From contig NZ_CAJVCE010000008.1 of assembly GCF_910594985.1 (NCBI RefSeq), positions 195,163-259,162 on the forward strand: DNA of 64,000 nt. The letters run 5' to 3'. A program made the position numbers and the translations under genes. Positions 1 to 8,191 of the stretch are shown in pieces. This stretch comes from Paenibacillus allorhizosphaerae (GTDB taxonomy: Bacteria > Bacillota > Bacilli > Paenibacillales > NBRC-103111). Under the pieces are notes generated by a model, which saw only the letters and a list, made by a program, of their open reading frames with translations, was not told the DNA's origin and searched no databases. Position 1 is the stretch's first letter; each line of letters opens with the position of its first letter.

Positions 1-2
1 TA

Positions 3-1493
3 GTGATAGCGAATGAGCCGTATGGCGCCTTCGGATTCGTCATGAAAGGCTCCGTTAAAGTAACTTTGGAAGCGGAAAGCAGGGGACGCACCGGAAAAGC
101 AGCGTACGGCGAAGTATTCTACGTTCCTCCGCATTGCCGATGTACGATGCAAAGCAGCGACAAGCAAACATGCCATGTCATGATGATCCGCTTTTATTTC
201 TCGGGGAGAGAGCCATCCGAATCTTCGTCCTTGGAAATGTCCGCTTTGCTTGGCCGTACGGACGAGCTGCGGCTTCACCGCTTTCGAATGCCTCGGGTCC
301 GCAGTTGGGCGCAGGATTTGTTGAGTAACCGGTCCGGAGAGGACCCGTCCTTTTATTATCTAGTGCACTCCTATTTGTACGTGATCGCGGCGGAGTTCAT
401 GGCGCACCTGACCAAATCGAAGGATAAAGACGTCGACTTGACCGACTACGTGCTCCAAATTAAGCAGCACATGCTGGAACATAGCGATGCGCCGATGGAT
501 ATCGAAGAGATCGCCCGTTTGTCGGGGGCAAGTCCCGCTAGATTTTATCAAGTATTCAAACAGCATACCGGACTCAGTCCGCTGCAGTTTATCACGATGG
601 CCAAATTGAACGAGTCGCTTCGGCTGCTCGCGAGCTCGACGTTGTCCGTTACGGAGGCAGCCCAAGCGGTCGGTTATCCGGACCCGCTCTATTTCAGCCG
701 GCTGTTCAAGAAGCATATGGGCCTCACGCCTACCGACTACGCGGTCTTAGCCAAAAAGCGGGTAGCCAATCTATGCCCTGTCTTCCGGGGGGATTTGGCC
801 GTACTCGGCATCACACCGGTGCTCGAGCTGCCGCGTGAATGGTACGACGCTCCCGATAAAGACAAATTCGTAAAGCAGATCGAATACTGCCGGCCTGAGC
901 TGATATTTACGGCGCCGGTGCCGGACGAATTGTATGCCACATTGTCTCAACTGTGCCCGGTCGTCATGATTACTTGGAAAGGGTATCCGTGGAAAGCACG
1001 TTTGCGCGAAATCGGCGGGGTTCTCCACATGCCGACCGTGGTGGAGCGATGGCTGTCCTATTTCGAAATGAAGCTCGACTATGCGCGTTATCACATTCGC
1101 CGTCATCTGGACAGTAACCCGTATCTGGTCGTGAGCGTGTTCGAGCCTTTTTACCGCGTATACGGCACGCAGCGGATCAAAATGAGCGACTTGTTCTACG
1201 GGGAGCTGCATATTATGCCGCCGGTGTCGGCACAGCAAATCAGCTTCCTCGACACCCCTTCGTTCGAAGAAGTGGCGGAGCTGGACTGCGACGGGATTTT
1301 GTTGCTGGTGCCTGCATCGATTACCGACGACGCCTGCATCAAACTGGAGGAAGAGTGGCTTCGGCTTAAGCGGCATCGGCCCAGAAAGCACTGCATCATC
1401 ATTCGGCACGAAGAGCCGCTATTATACAACGCGTCTTTTTACGAGGGTTTAATCGATCAATTCGTTAATACATTGCTCATTTACGGAAATTAA
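3..1493 (+). CDS. AraC regulator with siderophore-binding-like C-terminal domain (5' end cut)
   Basis: Probable transcription activator that senses a ferric siderophore. The gene runs in from outside the window: the GTG at base 3 is just the first available start, and the N-terminal part looks 20-30 residues short. Residues 1-130 resemble the cupin-like AraC sensor domain. Residues about 148-250 carry the two helix-turn-helix units (IEEIARLSGASPARFYQVFK and VTEAAQAVGYPDPLYFSRLF). Residues about 255-496 resemble the periplasmic-binding fold of iron-siderophore receptors (HLTPTD boundary, then LCPVFRGDLAVLGITPVLE). This architecture is that of B. subtilis Btr, which binds bacillibactin and activates the feu uptake genes. 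The iron-uptake operon begins 135 bases downstream on the same strand, so it is the likely target. AraC family is certain; the ligand is inferred. Confidence 0.88.
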   Translation: MIANEPYGAFGFVMKGSVKVTLEAESRGRTGKAAYGEVFYVPPHCRCTMQSSDKQTCHVMMIRFYFSGREPSESSSLEMSALLGRTDELRLHRFRMPRVRSWAQDLLSNRSGEDPSFYYLVHSYLYVIAAEFMAHLTKSKDKDVDLTDYVLQIKQHMLEHSDAPMDIEEIARLSGASPARFYQVFKQHTGLSPLQFITMAKLNESLRLLASSTLSVTEAAQAVGYPDPLYFSRLFKKHMGLTPTDYAVLAKKRVANLCPVFRGDLAVLGITPVLELPREWYDAPDKDKFVKQIEYCRPELIFTAPVPDELYATLSQLCPVVMITWKGYPWKARLREIGGVLHMPTVVERWLSYFEMKLDYARYHIRRHLDSNPYLVVSVFEPFYRVYGTQRIKMSDLFYGELHIMPPVSAQQISFLDTPSFEEVAELDCDGILLLVPASITDDACIKLEEEWLRLKRHRPRKHCIIIRHEEPLLYNASFYEGLIDQFVNTLLIYGN

Positions 1494-1541
1494 GAAATGT
1501 CCATATCGTTTACAGGAATGTCTATTCCAGAGCCTCTTAAT

Positions 1542-1571
1542 TTGTGTAAAATAATGAGTGGTAATGATAAT
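1542..1571 (+). promoter_or_regulatory. Promoter of the nitroreductase-yclNOPQ operon
   Basis: A -35 TTGTGT at 1542-1547 and a -10 GATAAT at 1566-1571 are separated by 18 bases. The -10 box lies inside the Fur box, so bound repressor would exclude RNA polymerase. The element lies 58 bases before the first start codon of the operon. Assigned by eye from sigma-A consensus. Confidence 0.6.
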
Positions 1572-1579
1572 GATTATCA
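1565..1579 (+). promoter_or_regulatory. Fur box
   Basis: TGATAATGATTATCA is a perfect 7-1-7 inverted repeat, the classical Fur operator of Bacillus. It overlaps the -10 box of the promoter for the downstream iron-uptake operon. It implies repression by Fe(II)-Fur and expression under iron limitation. Confidence 0.92.
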
Positions 1580-1628
1580 ATTTCGTTTGCACGAAAGAAG
1601 AAAAATACATAAAGAGGGAGCAATTCGA

Positions 1629-2195
1629 ATGGAACTAGCCCGAGTCATAAAAGAAAGACGTTCCGTGCATCAATTCGAAGACCGCCCCGTGCCGATCGAA
1701 TTGGTCAAGGAGCTGCTGGATACAGCGGTATGGGTGCCGAACCATAAGCTGACGCAGCCATGGCGATTCGTTCTTGTTCACGGCGAAGGACGCCGAAGAC
1801 TGGCCGAGATCAGCCGCGCAGGTGCGGAGAAGAGAGAGAAAGATCCGGAGAAGCGTCAGGAGTTCGGCCAAAGGTTTTACGACCGGTTCATGTCCGTCCC
1901 GTTGTTCGTGGCGGTCGTCATGAAGGAAAACACGCATCCGGTCACATGGGAAGAAGATTACGCATCGACCAGCTGCATCATTCATAATTTTAGTCTTCTT
2001 GCATGGGAGCAAGGCATCGGACTTGTCTGGGAAACGTACCCGCTGCTGCATTCGCCGGAATTTCGCGAAGCGCTCGGCGTCGGCCCGGGGGAGAAAATCG
2101 TCGGCAGCCTGCATGTAGGCTATCCGAGCAAAATACCGGCAGCGCAGCCGCGCATACCGGCCGATCAAATGATGACCGTGATTGACAGTGCTTAG
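1629..2195 (+). CDS. Nitroreductase-family flavoprotein
   Basis: A 188-residue FMN-dependent nitroreductase-family oxidoreductase. The N-terminal RRSVHQFEDRPVP is the usual FMN-phosphate-binding start of the family, and the C-terminal half contains the conserved LLAWEQGIGLVWET region. An in-frame ATG exists at 1497, but that stretch overlaps the promoter and Fur box. The ATG at 1629 follows an AAGAGGGAG ribosome site and begins exactly where family members begin. It is the first gene of the Fur-controlled operon, 14 bases before yclN. Nitroreductases reduce nitro compounds, quinones or flavins. Its position suggests a role in iron release, for example reducing ferric siderophore or free flavin, but that is inference. 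Confidence 0.88.
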   Translation: MELARVIKERRSVHQFEDRPVPIELVKELLDTAVWVPNHKLTQPWRFVLVHGEGRRRLAEISRAGAEKREKDPEKRQEFGQRFYDRFMSVPLFVAVVMKENTHPVTWEEDYASTSCIIHNFSLLAWEQGIGLVWETYPLLHSPEFREALGVGPGEKIVGSLHVGYPSKIPAAQPRIPADQMMTVIDSA

Positions 2196-2209
2196 GTGGG
2201 ATTAACGGA

Positions 2210-3163
2210 ATGAAGCTTAAATATTTGGCCGTTTTACTAATCATTTTGTCCGTGGCCTCGATTTTTATCGGGGTCAAAGATATTAAGCCTTGGGATATAT
2301 TCAAGCTGAGCCAAGACCAGCTGGAGGTACTGATCATCAGCAGGTTTCCGCGACTGATCAGCATTATTATCGCAGGCGTCAGCATGGGCGTAGTCGGGCT
2401 CATTATGCAGCAGCTCAGCCGCAACAAGTTCGTCTCGCCGACTACGGGAGGGACCGACGACTCCGCCAGATTGGGCATCCTCGTCTCCTTGACGTTGTTC
2501 ACTTCCGCAACGCCGATGCAAAAGATGCTGGTCGCTTTCGTATTTGCCTTGGCCGGCACATTCGTTTTCATGAAAATACTGGACAAAGTGAAATACAAGG
2601 ACGCCATCTTCATTCCGCTGGTCGGCTTGATGTTCGGGAATATCGTGACTTCGTTTTCGACCTTTTTCGCTTATAAGTACGACCTGATTCAAAGTCTTTC
2701 CTCTTGGCAGCAAGGGAACTTCGCTTTGACGATGAAAGGACGCTACGAGCTGCTGTATATCAGTATTCCGGTTGTCGTCATCGCTTACCTGTACGCCAAC
2801 CGGTTCACGATTGCCGGGATGGGAGAAGAGTTCTCGGTCAATCTCGGGCTGAATTACAGGCAGGTCGTCAATATCGGCCTTGTCATCATCGCCCTGGTAT
2901 CTTCCGTCGTGATGCTTACGGTCGGGACGATCCCGTTTCTCGGGCTCATCATTCCGAACATCGTCACCTTGTATCACGGCGATAATTTAAAGCGGAACCT
3001 TCCGCACACCGCTATGCTGGGAGCCGTATTCGTCTTGTTTTGCGACATACTGGGGCGGGTCATCATTTACCCGTTTGAAATTCCGATCGGCCTGACCGTC
3101 GGGGTAATAGGAAGCGGAATTTTTCTTTACTTGTTGATGAGGAGAAAGGCATATGACGCATAA
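2210..3163 (+). CDS. yclN: Ferric siderophore (petrobactin-type) ABC permease YclN-like
   Basis: A 317-residue integral membrane permease of the FecCD/BtuC family that forms half of the channel for ferric siderophore import. The sequence closely resembles what I know of B. subtilis YclN (petrobactin uptake) in length and in blocks such as LIMQQLSRNKFVSPTT, MLVAFVFALAGTF, GMGEEFSVNLGLNY and VLFCDILGR. About nine hydrophobic segments are visible. The ATG at 2210 follows GGTGGGA. Its end overlaps the start of the second permease by 11 bases, which points to translational coupling. The YclNOPQ-type assignment is strong; substrate preference within catecholate and carboxylate siderophores is inferred. 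Confidence 0.93.
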   Translation: MKLKYLAVLLIILSVASIFIGVKDIKPWDIFKLSQDQLEVLIISRFPRLISIIIAGVSMGVVGLIMQQLSRNKFVSPTTGGTDDSARLGILVSLTLFTSATPMQKMLVAFVFALAGTFVFMKILDKVKYKDAIFIPLVGLMFGNIVTSFSTFFAYKYDLIQSLSSWQQGNFALTMKGRYELLYISIPVVVIAYLYANRFTIAGMGEEFSVNLGLNYRQVVNIGLVIIALVSSVVMLTVGTIPFLGLIIPNIVTLYHGDNLKRNLPHTAMLGAVFVLFCDILGRVIIYPFEIPIGLTVGVIGSGIFLYLLMRRKAYDA

Positions 3164-4100
3164 GGCAAAGATCGGTACCCTGTCCATACTCGCGCTCATC
3201 GTCATTGCCGTCTTCCTGTTTATCGATATTGGCGACAACTGGAGCTACGTGCTTTCGAGAAGAGGTTGGAAAGTCGCGGCGATGGTGCTGACCGGAGCTT
3301 GTATTGCATTCTCGACGGTCATCTTTCAGACGATTACGAACAACCGGATTTTAACGCCGAACATCATCGGACTCGATTCGATGTATATGCTGGCACAGAC
3401 CGGCGTCGTCTACGTATTCGGCTCGTCCACCAAGCTGCTGGTCGACAACAATTTGAATTTTGCCCTGACTCTTTGCTTGATGGTGCTGTTTGCAGGCTTG
3501 CTGTACAAGATTATGTTTCGCGGCGAAGGCAACAACGTTTATTACTTGCTGTTGATCGGCATTATTATGGGCACGCTGCTGGGCAGCTTGACCACATTCA
3601 TGCAAGTGTTGATCGATCCGAACGAGTTTCTCGTGCTGCAAGGCCGCATGTTCGCCAGCTACAACAAAGTGCAAGGGCAGCTAACCGTCATCTGCACGAT
3701 CGTCGTTATCCTGATCGCCGCTTACTACTCGCGGTTCGCCAAATATATGGACGTTTTGTCGCTCGGGAAAGGGCAGGCCGTCAATCTCGGCGTCGATTAC
3801 AATTACGTCGTCAAACGGCTGCTGATCATTATCGCGGCGCTCATCTCCGTGTCTACCGCTCTGGTCGGTCCGATTACGTTCCTCGGGCTGCTCGTCGCGA
3901 ATGTGACGTACCAGTTTATGAAGACGTACCGACATGCTTACTTGATTCCGGCGTCGATCCTGATGAGCATCGTTGCACTGGTCGGCGGACAATTGATTGT
4001 GGAGAGAGTATTTACGTTTACGACGACGTTAAGCGTCATTGTGAATCTGGTCGGCGGCGTATACTTCCTATATTTACTGCTGAGGAGCAACAAATCATGA
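3153..4100 (+). CDS. yclO: Ferric siderophore (petrobactin-type) ABC permease YclO-like
   Basis: A 315-residue FecCD-family permease and the partner of the preceding YclN-like protein. It has about nine membrane segments. The conserved GRMFASYNKV and SLGKGQAVNLGVDYNYV stretches correspond to the cytoplasmic loop that docks the ATPase. It begins inside the yclN gene behind a GGAGAAAGG ribosome site. Its TGA stop overlaps the ATG of the ATPase gene (ATGA), as expected in a tightly coupled transporter operon. Order, lengths and content match B. subtilis yclNOPQ. Confidence 0.93.
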   Translation: MTHKAKIGTLSILALIVIAVFLFIDIGDNWSYVLSRRGWKVAAMVLTGACIAFSTVIFQTITNNRILTPNIIGLDSMYMLAQTGVVYVFGSSTKLLVDNNLNFALTLCLMVLFAGLLYKIMFRGEGNNVYYLLLIGIIMGTLLGSLTTFMQVLIDPNEFLVLQGRMFASYNKVQGQLTVICTIVVILIAAYYSRFAKYMDVLSLGKGQAVNLGVDYNYVVKRLLIIIAALISVSTALVGPITFLGLLVANVTYQFMKTYRHAYLIPASILMSIVALVGGQLIVERVFTFTTTLSVIVNLVGGVYFLYLLLRSNKS

Positions 4101-4855
4101 TCGAGGTAAGGCAAGTATCCAAACAATACGGCGGCAAGCATGTGGTCGAGAACGTATCGGTCCGGATCGACAAAGGCAAAATTACGTCGTTCATCGGGCC
4201 GAACGGAGCGGGTAAGAGCACGCTGCTCTCCATGATCAGCCGGCTGACGACGAAAGATACCGGAGAAGTGCTGATCGACGGCAAAGAAATCGGCAGCTGC
4301 AAAAGTTCGGATCTCGCAAAGCAAATATCGATCCTGAAGCAGACGAACTATATCAATGTGCGGCTGACGGTGAGGGAATTGGTGTCCTTCGGGCGGTTCC
4401 CGTATTCGCAAGGCAAGCTGACGGCAGAGGACTGGAAACACGTCGATGAAGCGATCGCCTATATGGAGCTGCAGGAAATGCAGCACAAATATTTGGACCA
4501 GTTAAGCGGCGGCCAAAACCAACGGGCCTATATCGCCATGGTCATTGCGCAGAACACCGAATACATTTTGCTTGACGAGCCGCTGAACAATTTGGACATG
4601 AGACATTCCGTGCAAATTATGAAAGTGCTGCGCCGCCTGGTCGACGAGCTGGGCAAGACGGTCGTTATCGTCATTCATGACATCAACTTCGCTTCCTGCT
4701 ACTCCGACTACATCGTCGCACTCAAGGACGGCAAAGTCATCAAGGAAGGCTCCACCGATGAGATTATCGATTCGGCGGTGCTCCGCAGCGTCTACGACAT
4801 GGACATTCCGCTCGAGACGATCAATGGAAACAAGATTTGCATTTATTTCAAATAA
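4097..4855 (+). CDS. yclP: Siderophore ABC transporter ATPase YclP-like
   Basis: A 252-residue cytoplasmic ATPase that powers ferric siderophore import. Walker A GPNGAGKST is at residues 34-42, the signature LSGGQ near 136-140, and Walker B YILLDEP follows, with the switch histidine in VIVIHDINFA. The start is the ATG overlapping the stop of the permease gene. Earlier in-frame ATGs lie within the permease coding region and are not credible. FepC/YclP type, matching the petrobactin system. Confidence 0.94.
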   Translation: MIEVRQVSKQYGGKHVVENVSVRIDKGKITSFIGPNGAGKSTLLSMISRLTTKDTGEVLIDGKEIGSCKSSDLAKQISILKQTNYINVRLTVRELVSFGRFPYSQGKLTAEDWKHVDEAIAYMELQEMQHKYLDQLSGGQNQRAYIAMVIAQNTEYILLDEPLNNLDMRHSVQIMKVLRRLVDELGKTVVIVIHDINFASCYSDYIVALKDGKVIKEGSTDEIIDSAVLRSVYDMDIPLETINGNKICIYFK

Positions 4856-4897
4856 ATGAGCTGTTTGATTCAAAAAAATAGGAAAAGGTGGTCCAAC

Positions 4898-5881
4898 ATG
4901 AAAAAGATAGTATCCACGTTACTTCTAGTTTTATGCTTCGCCGTTTTTGCCTCGGCTTGCGGCACGAGCGGCACGACTCCGTCGAACGGTGCGGCACCCG
5001 CTTCCGGCGGCGGCGGCACACCGGCGTCCGAGCCTGCACAGGAATTGACGTTCAAGCATCAGCTCGGCGAGACGAAAGTAAAGAAAAATCCGAAGAAAGT
5101 GATCGTATTCGACTTCGGCGCGCTCGACACGCTGGATAAGCTTGGCGTGGAAGTGACGGGCGTAGCGCAAAAGAACCTGCCGCCTTACCTCTCCAAGTAC
5201 AAAGAGAGCAAATATCAAAATATCGGAACGCTTCAAGAGCCGGATTATGAGAAAATCGCCTCAATCAACCCGGATCTGATCCTCATCTCCGGCCGCCAGC
5301 AAACCGCTTATCCGGAACTGAGCAAGCTTGCGCCTACGCTGTATGTCGGTGTTGACAACAGTAAATATATGGATTCCTTCAAAGAAAACATGAAGCGCCT
5401 CGGACAAATTTTCGGCAAAGAATCGGCCGTCGATGCGGAGCTTGCCAAAATCGAGCAAACCGTCAAAGACGTGAAAGCAAAAGCTACGTCCAGCGGCAAA
5501 AACGCACTGGTCATTCTCGCTAACGAAGGAACGATCAGCGCATTCGGACCGGGTTCCCGTTTCGGACTTGTCCATGATGTGCTGGGCATTGCACCGGTCG
5601 ATAAAAATTTGGAAGTGTCCACACACGGGCAAAGCATTTCTTTCGAATTCATCGCACAAAAAAACCCGGATTACTTGTTCGTCATCGACCGGGGAGCTGC
5701 TGTAGGCGATGCGGCAAAAACCGGCGCCAAATCGCTCGTTGAAAACGAGCTTGTAAAGAAAACGAAAGCTTTTGCAAACGGCAATATCGTTTATCTGGAT
5801 GCGAATTACTGGTATCTTTCCGGCGGCGGGCTTGTCTCGTCCGGCGAGATGATCAACCAGGTGGCAAAAGGCTTCAAATAA
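4898..5881 (+). CDS. yclQ: Siderophore-binding lipoprotein YclQ-like
   Basis: A 327-residue membrane-anchored binding protein that captures the ferric siderophore outside the cell. The signal peptide ends in a lipobox FASAC, with Cys21 as the lipidated residue. A Gly/Ala/Pro-rich linker follows, then a type III binding fold with KNPKKVIVFDFGALDTLDK, SINPDLILISGRQ and FVIDRGAAVGD, all close to B. subtilis YclQ. The ATG at 4898 follows AGGAAAAGGTGG. An earlier ATG at 4856 lacks a ribosome site and would spoil the signal peptide. It is the last gene of the operon and is followed by a strong terminator. Confidence 0.94.
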   Translation: MKKIVSTLLLVLCFAVFASACGTSGTTPSNGAAPASGGGGTPASEPAQELTFKHQLGETKVKKNPKKVIVFDFGALDTLDKLGVEVTGVAQKNLPPYLSKYKESKYQNIGTLQEPDYEKIASINPDLILISGRQQTAYPELSKLAPTLYVGVDNSKYMDSFKENMKRLGQIFGKESAVDAELAKIEQTVKDVKAKATSSGKNALVILANEGTISAFGPGSRFGLVHDVLGIAPVDKNLEVSTHGQSISFEFIAQKNPDYLFVIDRGAAVGDAAKTGAKSLVENELVKKTKAFANGNIVYLDANYWYLSGGGLVSSGEMINQVAKGFK

Positions 5882-5909
5882 GGAGCTGTTCGATTGCCGC
5901 AAACAATCC

Positions 5910-5943
5910 AAGCCTGTCCTCCGACAAGAGGGCAGGCTTTTTT
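5910..5943 (+). terminator. Terminator after yclQ
   Basis: AAGCCTGTCCTC pairs with GAGGGCAGGCTT around a short loop and is followed by a T run. It closes the iron-uptake operon and lies just before the tail of a convergent gene. Confidence 0.88.
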
Positions 5944-5959
5944 CATGTGCATGCGATTA

Positions 5960-6616
5960 TTATTTCTGGTTCTCTTTCCAAAAGGCTGCATACAGCAGAA
6001 GAGATAAATCGGCGATGAAAATGAAGATAATGTAGGGGAGATAGCGGATCTGATACCATAATGCCATCATGAGAAACGATACAATCAATACGATTAATAT
6101 CGTTATATTCATTCCATTCATTCTTACTTTTGTCGCGCGGGCTGGGGAGACGAACGTAAGTCCGAGCCGGTTGTGCTTTAACAAGTAAGCCAGACCGATA
6201 TACGCAGCAGCGCTCACGGTCTGAATGCAGTAGGCGGTTACGCTCGTATTGGACATTTCACGGAAGGAATACCATCCAAGCCAATCGGGGACGAAAATAA
6301 TGATCGCTTGAACGAGGCCGTATCCGACATAAGCCAATACCCCCATGAATGCGCACCAGATCAACGAAATGCTCGATAAAACATAAAACAGCAAAATCAA
6401 CACAGAAATAAGGAGGATTGGCGCGTAGGCCGCTTCTCCGAAAACATTTCGGACAACCCACGAGATGACCGTTAAAATTGCGGTCAAAAAATAGATGCTG
6501 TATTGATAATTTTTGAACTTAAACCGAAACAACCACATCATCATTATGAAAATGGCAAGAAATTCGGCAAAAGAAAACAAAAAGAACAAGAGCATGTCAG
6601 TCAAGGTGTAATTCAT
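5960..6616 (-). CDS. Polytopic membrane protein of unknown function
   Basis: A 218-residue, strongly hydrophobic protein with about six membrane spans and very short loops; the tail is KENQK. I do not recognise a family. Its layout of six helices in about 200 residues resembles the membrane sensor half of AgrC/ComD-type histidine kinases, but no kinase domain follows and the gene ends with a normal stop. It could be a free-standing sensor relative, a truncated kinase, or an unrelated membrane protein. ATG start with a weak GAGG upstream. It converges on the yclQ terminator and has no partner on its own strand for 180 bases. Calling it a real gene rests on the hydrophobicity and the absence of a competing frame. 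Confidence 0.65.
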   Translation of the reverse strand: MNYTLTDMLLFFLFSFAEFLAIFIMMMWLFRFKFKNYQYSIYFLTAILTVISWVVRNVFGEAAYAPILLISVLILLFYVLSSISLIWCAFMGVLAYVGYGLVQAIIIFVPDWLGWYSFREMSNTSVTAYCIQTVSAAAYIGLAYLLKHNRLGLTFVSPARATKVRMNGMNITILIVLIVSFLMMALWYQIRYLPYIIFIFIADLSLLLYAAFWKENQK

Positions 6617-6796
6617 TTAAAGAAGCCTCGCTATGGTTCATTTGGTTCGCTTAAAAAGTAAACTATATCAGGAAACGGTCGAGTTGACAATGAGTTGGAT
6701 CATTTTGTAATTTGTTGCCGTCCGACGACGCGCTAGTTTTGTGTCAGTCACGTCGGTCATGATGCGAAGGTGTAAAATGGAGAGGGAGAGAATGGA

Positions 6797-7495
6797 TTAC
6801 GGTTTATCGAACCAGAGCAGCCTTCTGGTCAACATCTTATGCTTGGGGTGCGTTCTTTCGGCGTTACCAGACGGTTCGTATCCCCATGCGGATAGTTCGT
6901 TTTCAAGCTCGCGGGCTTCCTGTCGTTCGCTGTTCGGTCCCAAGATGAGTCTTCCGCCCGGAGCGACATAGTGCTGCAATACATGCTCCAGAAAGGCTCT
7001 TCTGCGCTTCTTCGGCACATAACTCAATTCTTTCACGCAGACGAAGTCAAATTTTGGGACGTCAGGAACCCAAGTAAAGGCGTTGCCGACAAAGAAGCGA
7101 CCTGTCCATTCCGGAAGCCTTTGTTTCGCCAGCTCGATCAAACCTTTGGATATATCGAGCCCATACCATTCAAGCTCGTAAAATCCCAAGCTTTTGGTCC
7201 AGCGGTCCAGCGATTCCAGTAAATAGCCATTAGCACAGCCGACGTCTATGAATGTGCCGTTTTTATGGATCGCTTGCAGCAGCATCGCATGGGTTTGGAA
7301 ATAATGGCGCTCATCCCCGCTGTGACCGGATTGCCCTCTTGGGTTATCCGCGGCTAAATAATGGGCGGTACAAAAGCGGTTGTGCGTCTCAAACCATTGT
7401 TCTTCGGTGATGGCTCCGTCATCGAGTAATTTTTGCTGTTCTTCCACGAAGTCGTAAGCCCGGTTAATAATCTTGTGGATCGAGAGATCTTCCAT
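6797..7495 (-). CDS. Class I SAM-dependent methyltransferase
   Basis: A 232-residue methyltransferase. Motif I, the SAM-binding glycine loop, is FIDVGCANGYLLESL, followed by the acidic YGLDIS strand end and later PKFDFVCVKELSYVP and PGGRLILGPN, all in Rossmann-fold order. The ATG at 7495 follows GGAGG; the frame is open 28 codons further up, but without a ribosome site. The substrate is unknown. It stands alone between convergent and divergent neighbours. Confidence 0.82.
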   Translation of the reverse strand: MEDLSIHKIINRAYDFVEEQQKLLDDGAITEEQWFETHNRFCTAHYLAADNPRGQSGHSGDERHYFQTHAMLLQAIHKNGTFIDVGCANGYLLESLDRWTKSLGFYELEWYGLDISKGLIELAKQRLPEWTGRFFVGNAFTWVPDVPKFDFVCVKELSYVPKKRRRAFLEHVLQHYVAPGGRLILGPNSERQEARELENELSAWGYEPSGNAERTHPKHKMLTRRLLWFDKP

Positions 7496-7615
7496 TTTGT
7501 GCCTCCTCGTTTGCTTTATAAGTGGGATGCACCTGTAATCATAAGGATTATTTTGGAAAAAGTATAGACTTATTTCCAAACAAAAGCAAAACCGTCCACG
7601 TAGGCGGTTATTATT

Positions 7616-8074
7616 TTATCTGTGATTCCTTAACAGGGCGACGGCCTTTTTTACAGCCCATGCGTGATGTTCATGAAAGAGCAACTCGTCCACTTCATCC
7701 GAAACGATCCATTTTAAGTCATGATCGCCGTTAATCGGCTTTTGTACTTTTTTAACAAACCGTGCCATAAAGAAATTTCCGACTTGCAATAAAGGTTCGT
7801 TTCGTGGAGTGATAAAATATCTTTGAGCCTTACCGATGTAAGAACCTACGCTTACCTCATACCCTGTTTCCTCTAATAATTCGCGTCGCAGGCATTCTTC
7901 AGGCGATTCCCCGGCTTCCATCCCGCCGCCAGGCAAAAAATAATGACCTCGAGTCGTCAGGATCGCCGCAACATGGTGACGATTCACATCGATTATAACG
8001 GCATAACATCCTTCTCTTTTCGTATATTCAAGACGGCTGTCTTTCTCGCCAAAAGCCAATGTGTCTTTCAACAT
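7616..8074 (-). CDS. NUDIX hydrolase
   Basis: A 152-residue NUDIX enzyme that hydrolyses a nucleoside diphosphate linked to another group. The NUDIX box is complete (GGMEAGESPEECLRRELLEE, residues about 50-72). The ATG at 8074 follows GAGGTG. The GTG two codons earlier is also possible but overlaps the ribosome site. Physiological substrate unknown. It lies downstream of serS, but the serS terminator separates them. Confidence 0.88.
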   Translation of the reverse strand: MLKDTLAFGEKDSRLEYTKREGCYAVIIDVNRHHVAAILTTRGHYFLPGGGMEAGESPEECLRRELLEETGYEVSVGSYIGKAQRYFITPRNEPLLQVGNFFMARFVKKVQKPINGDHDLKWIVSDEVDELLFHEHHAWAVKKAVALLRNHR

Positions 8075-8155
8075 CGTCACCTCATAGCATTATGGTATAG
8101 ATACGGATAAAATGGAGCTGCACTCGCCTCGTTCGAGTCTATAGGTTTGTTGCTT

Positions 8156-8186
8156 TTAAAAAGAAGGAGCCGGTGTCGGCTCCTTC
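8156..8186 (-). terminator. Terminator of serS
   Basis: A perfect 10-bp stem (GAAGGAGCCG with CGGCTCCTTC) with a four-base loop, followed on the minus strand by TTTTT. It starts a few bases after the serS stop codon. Confidence 0.85.
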
Positions 8187-8191
8187 AATCA

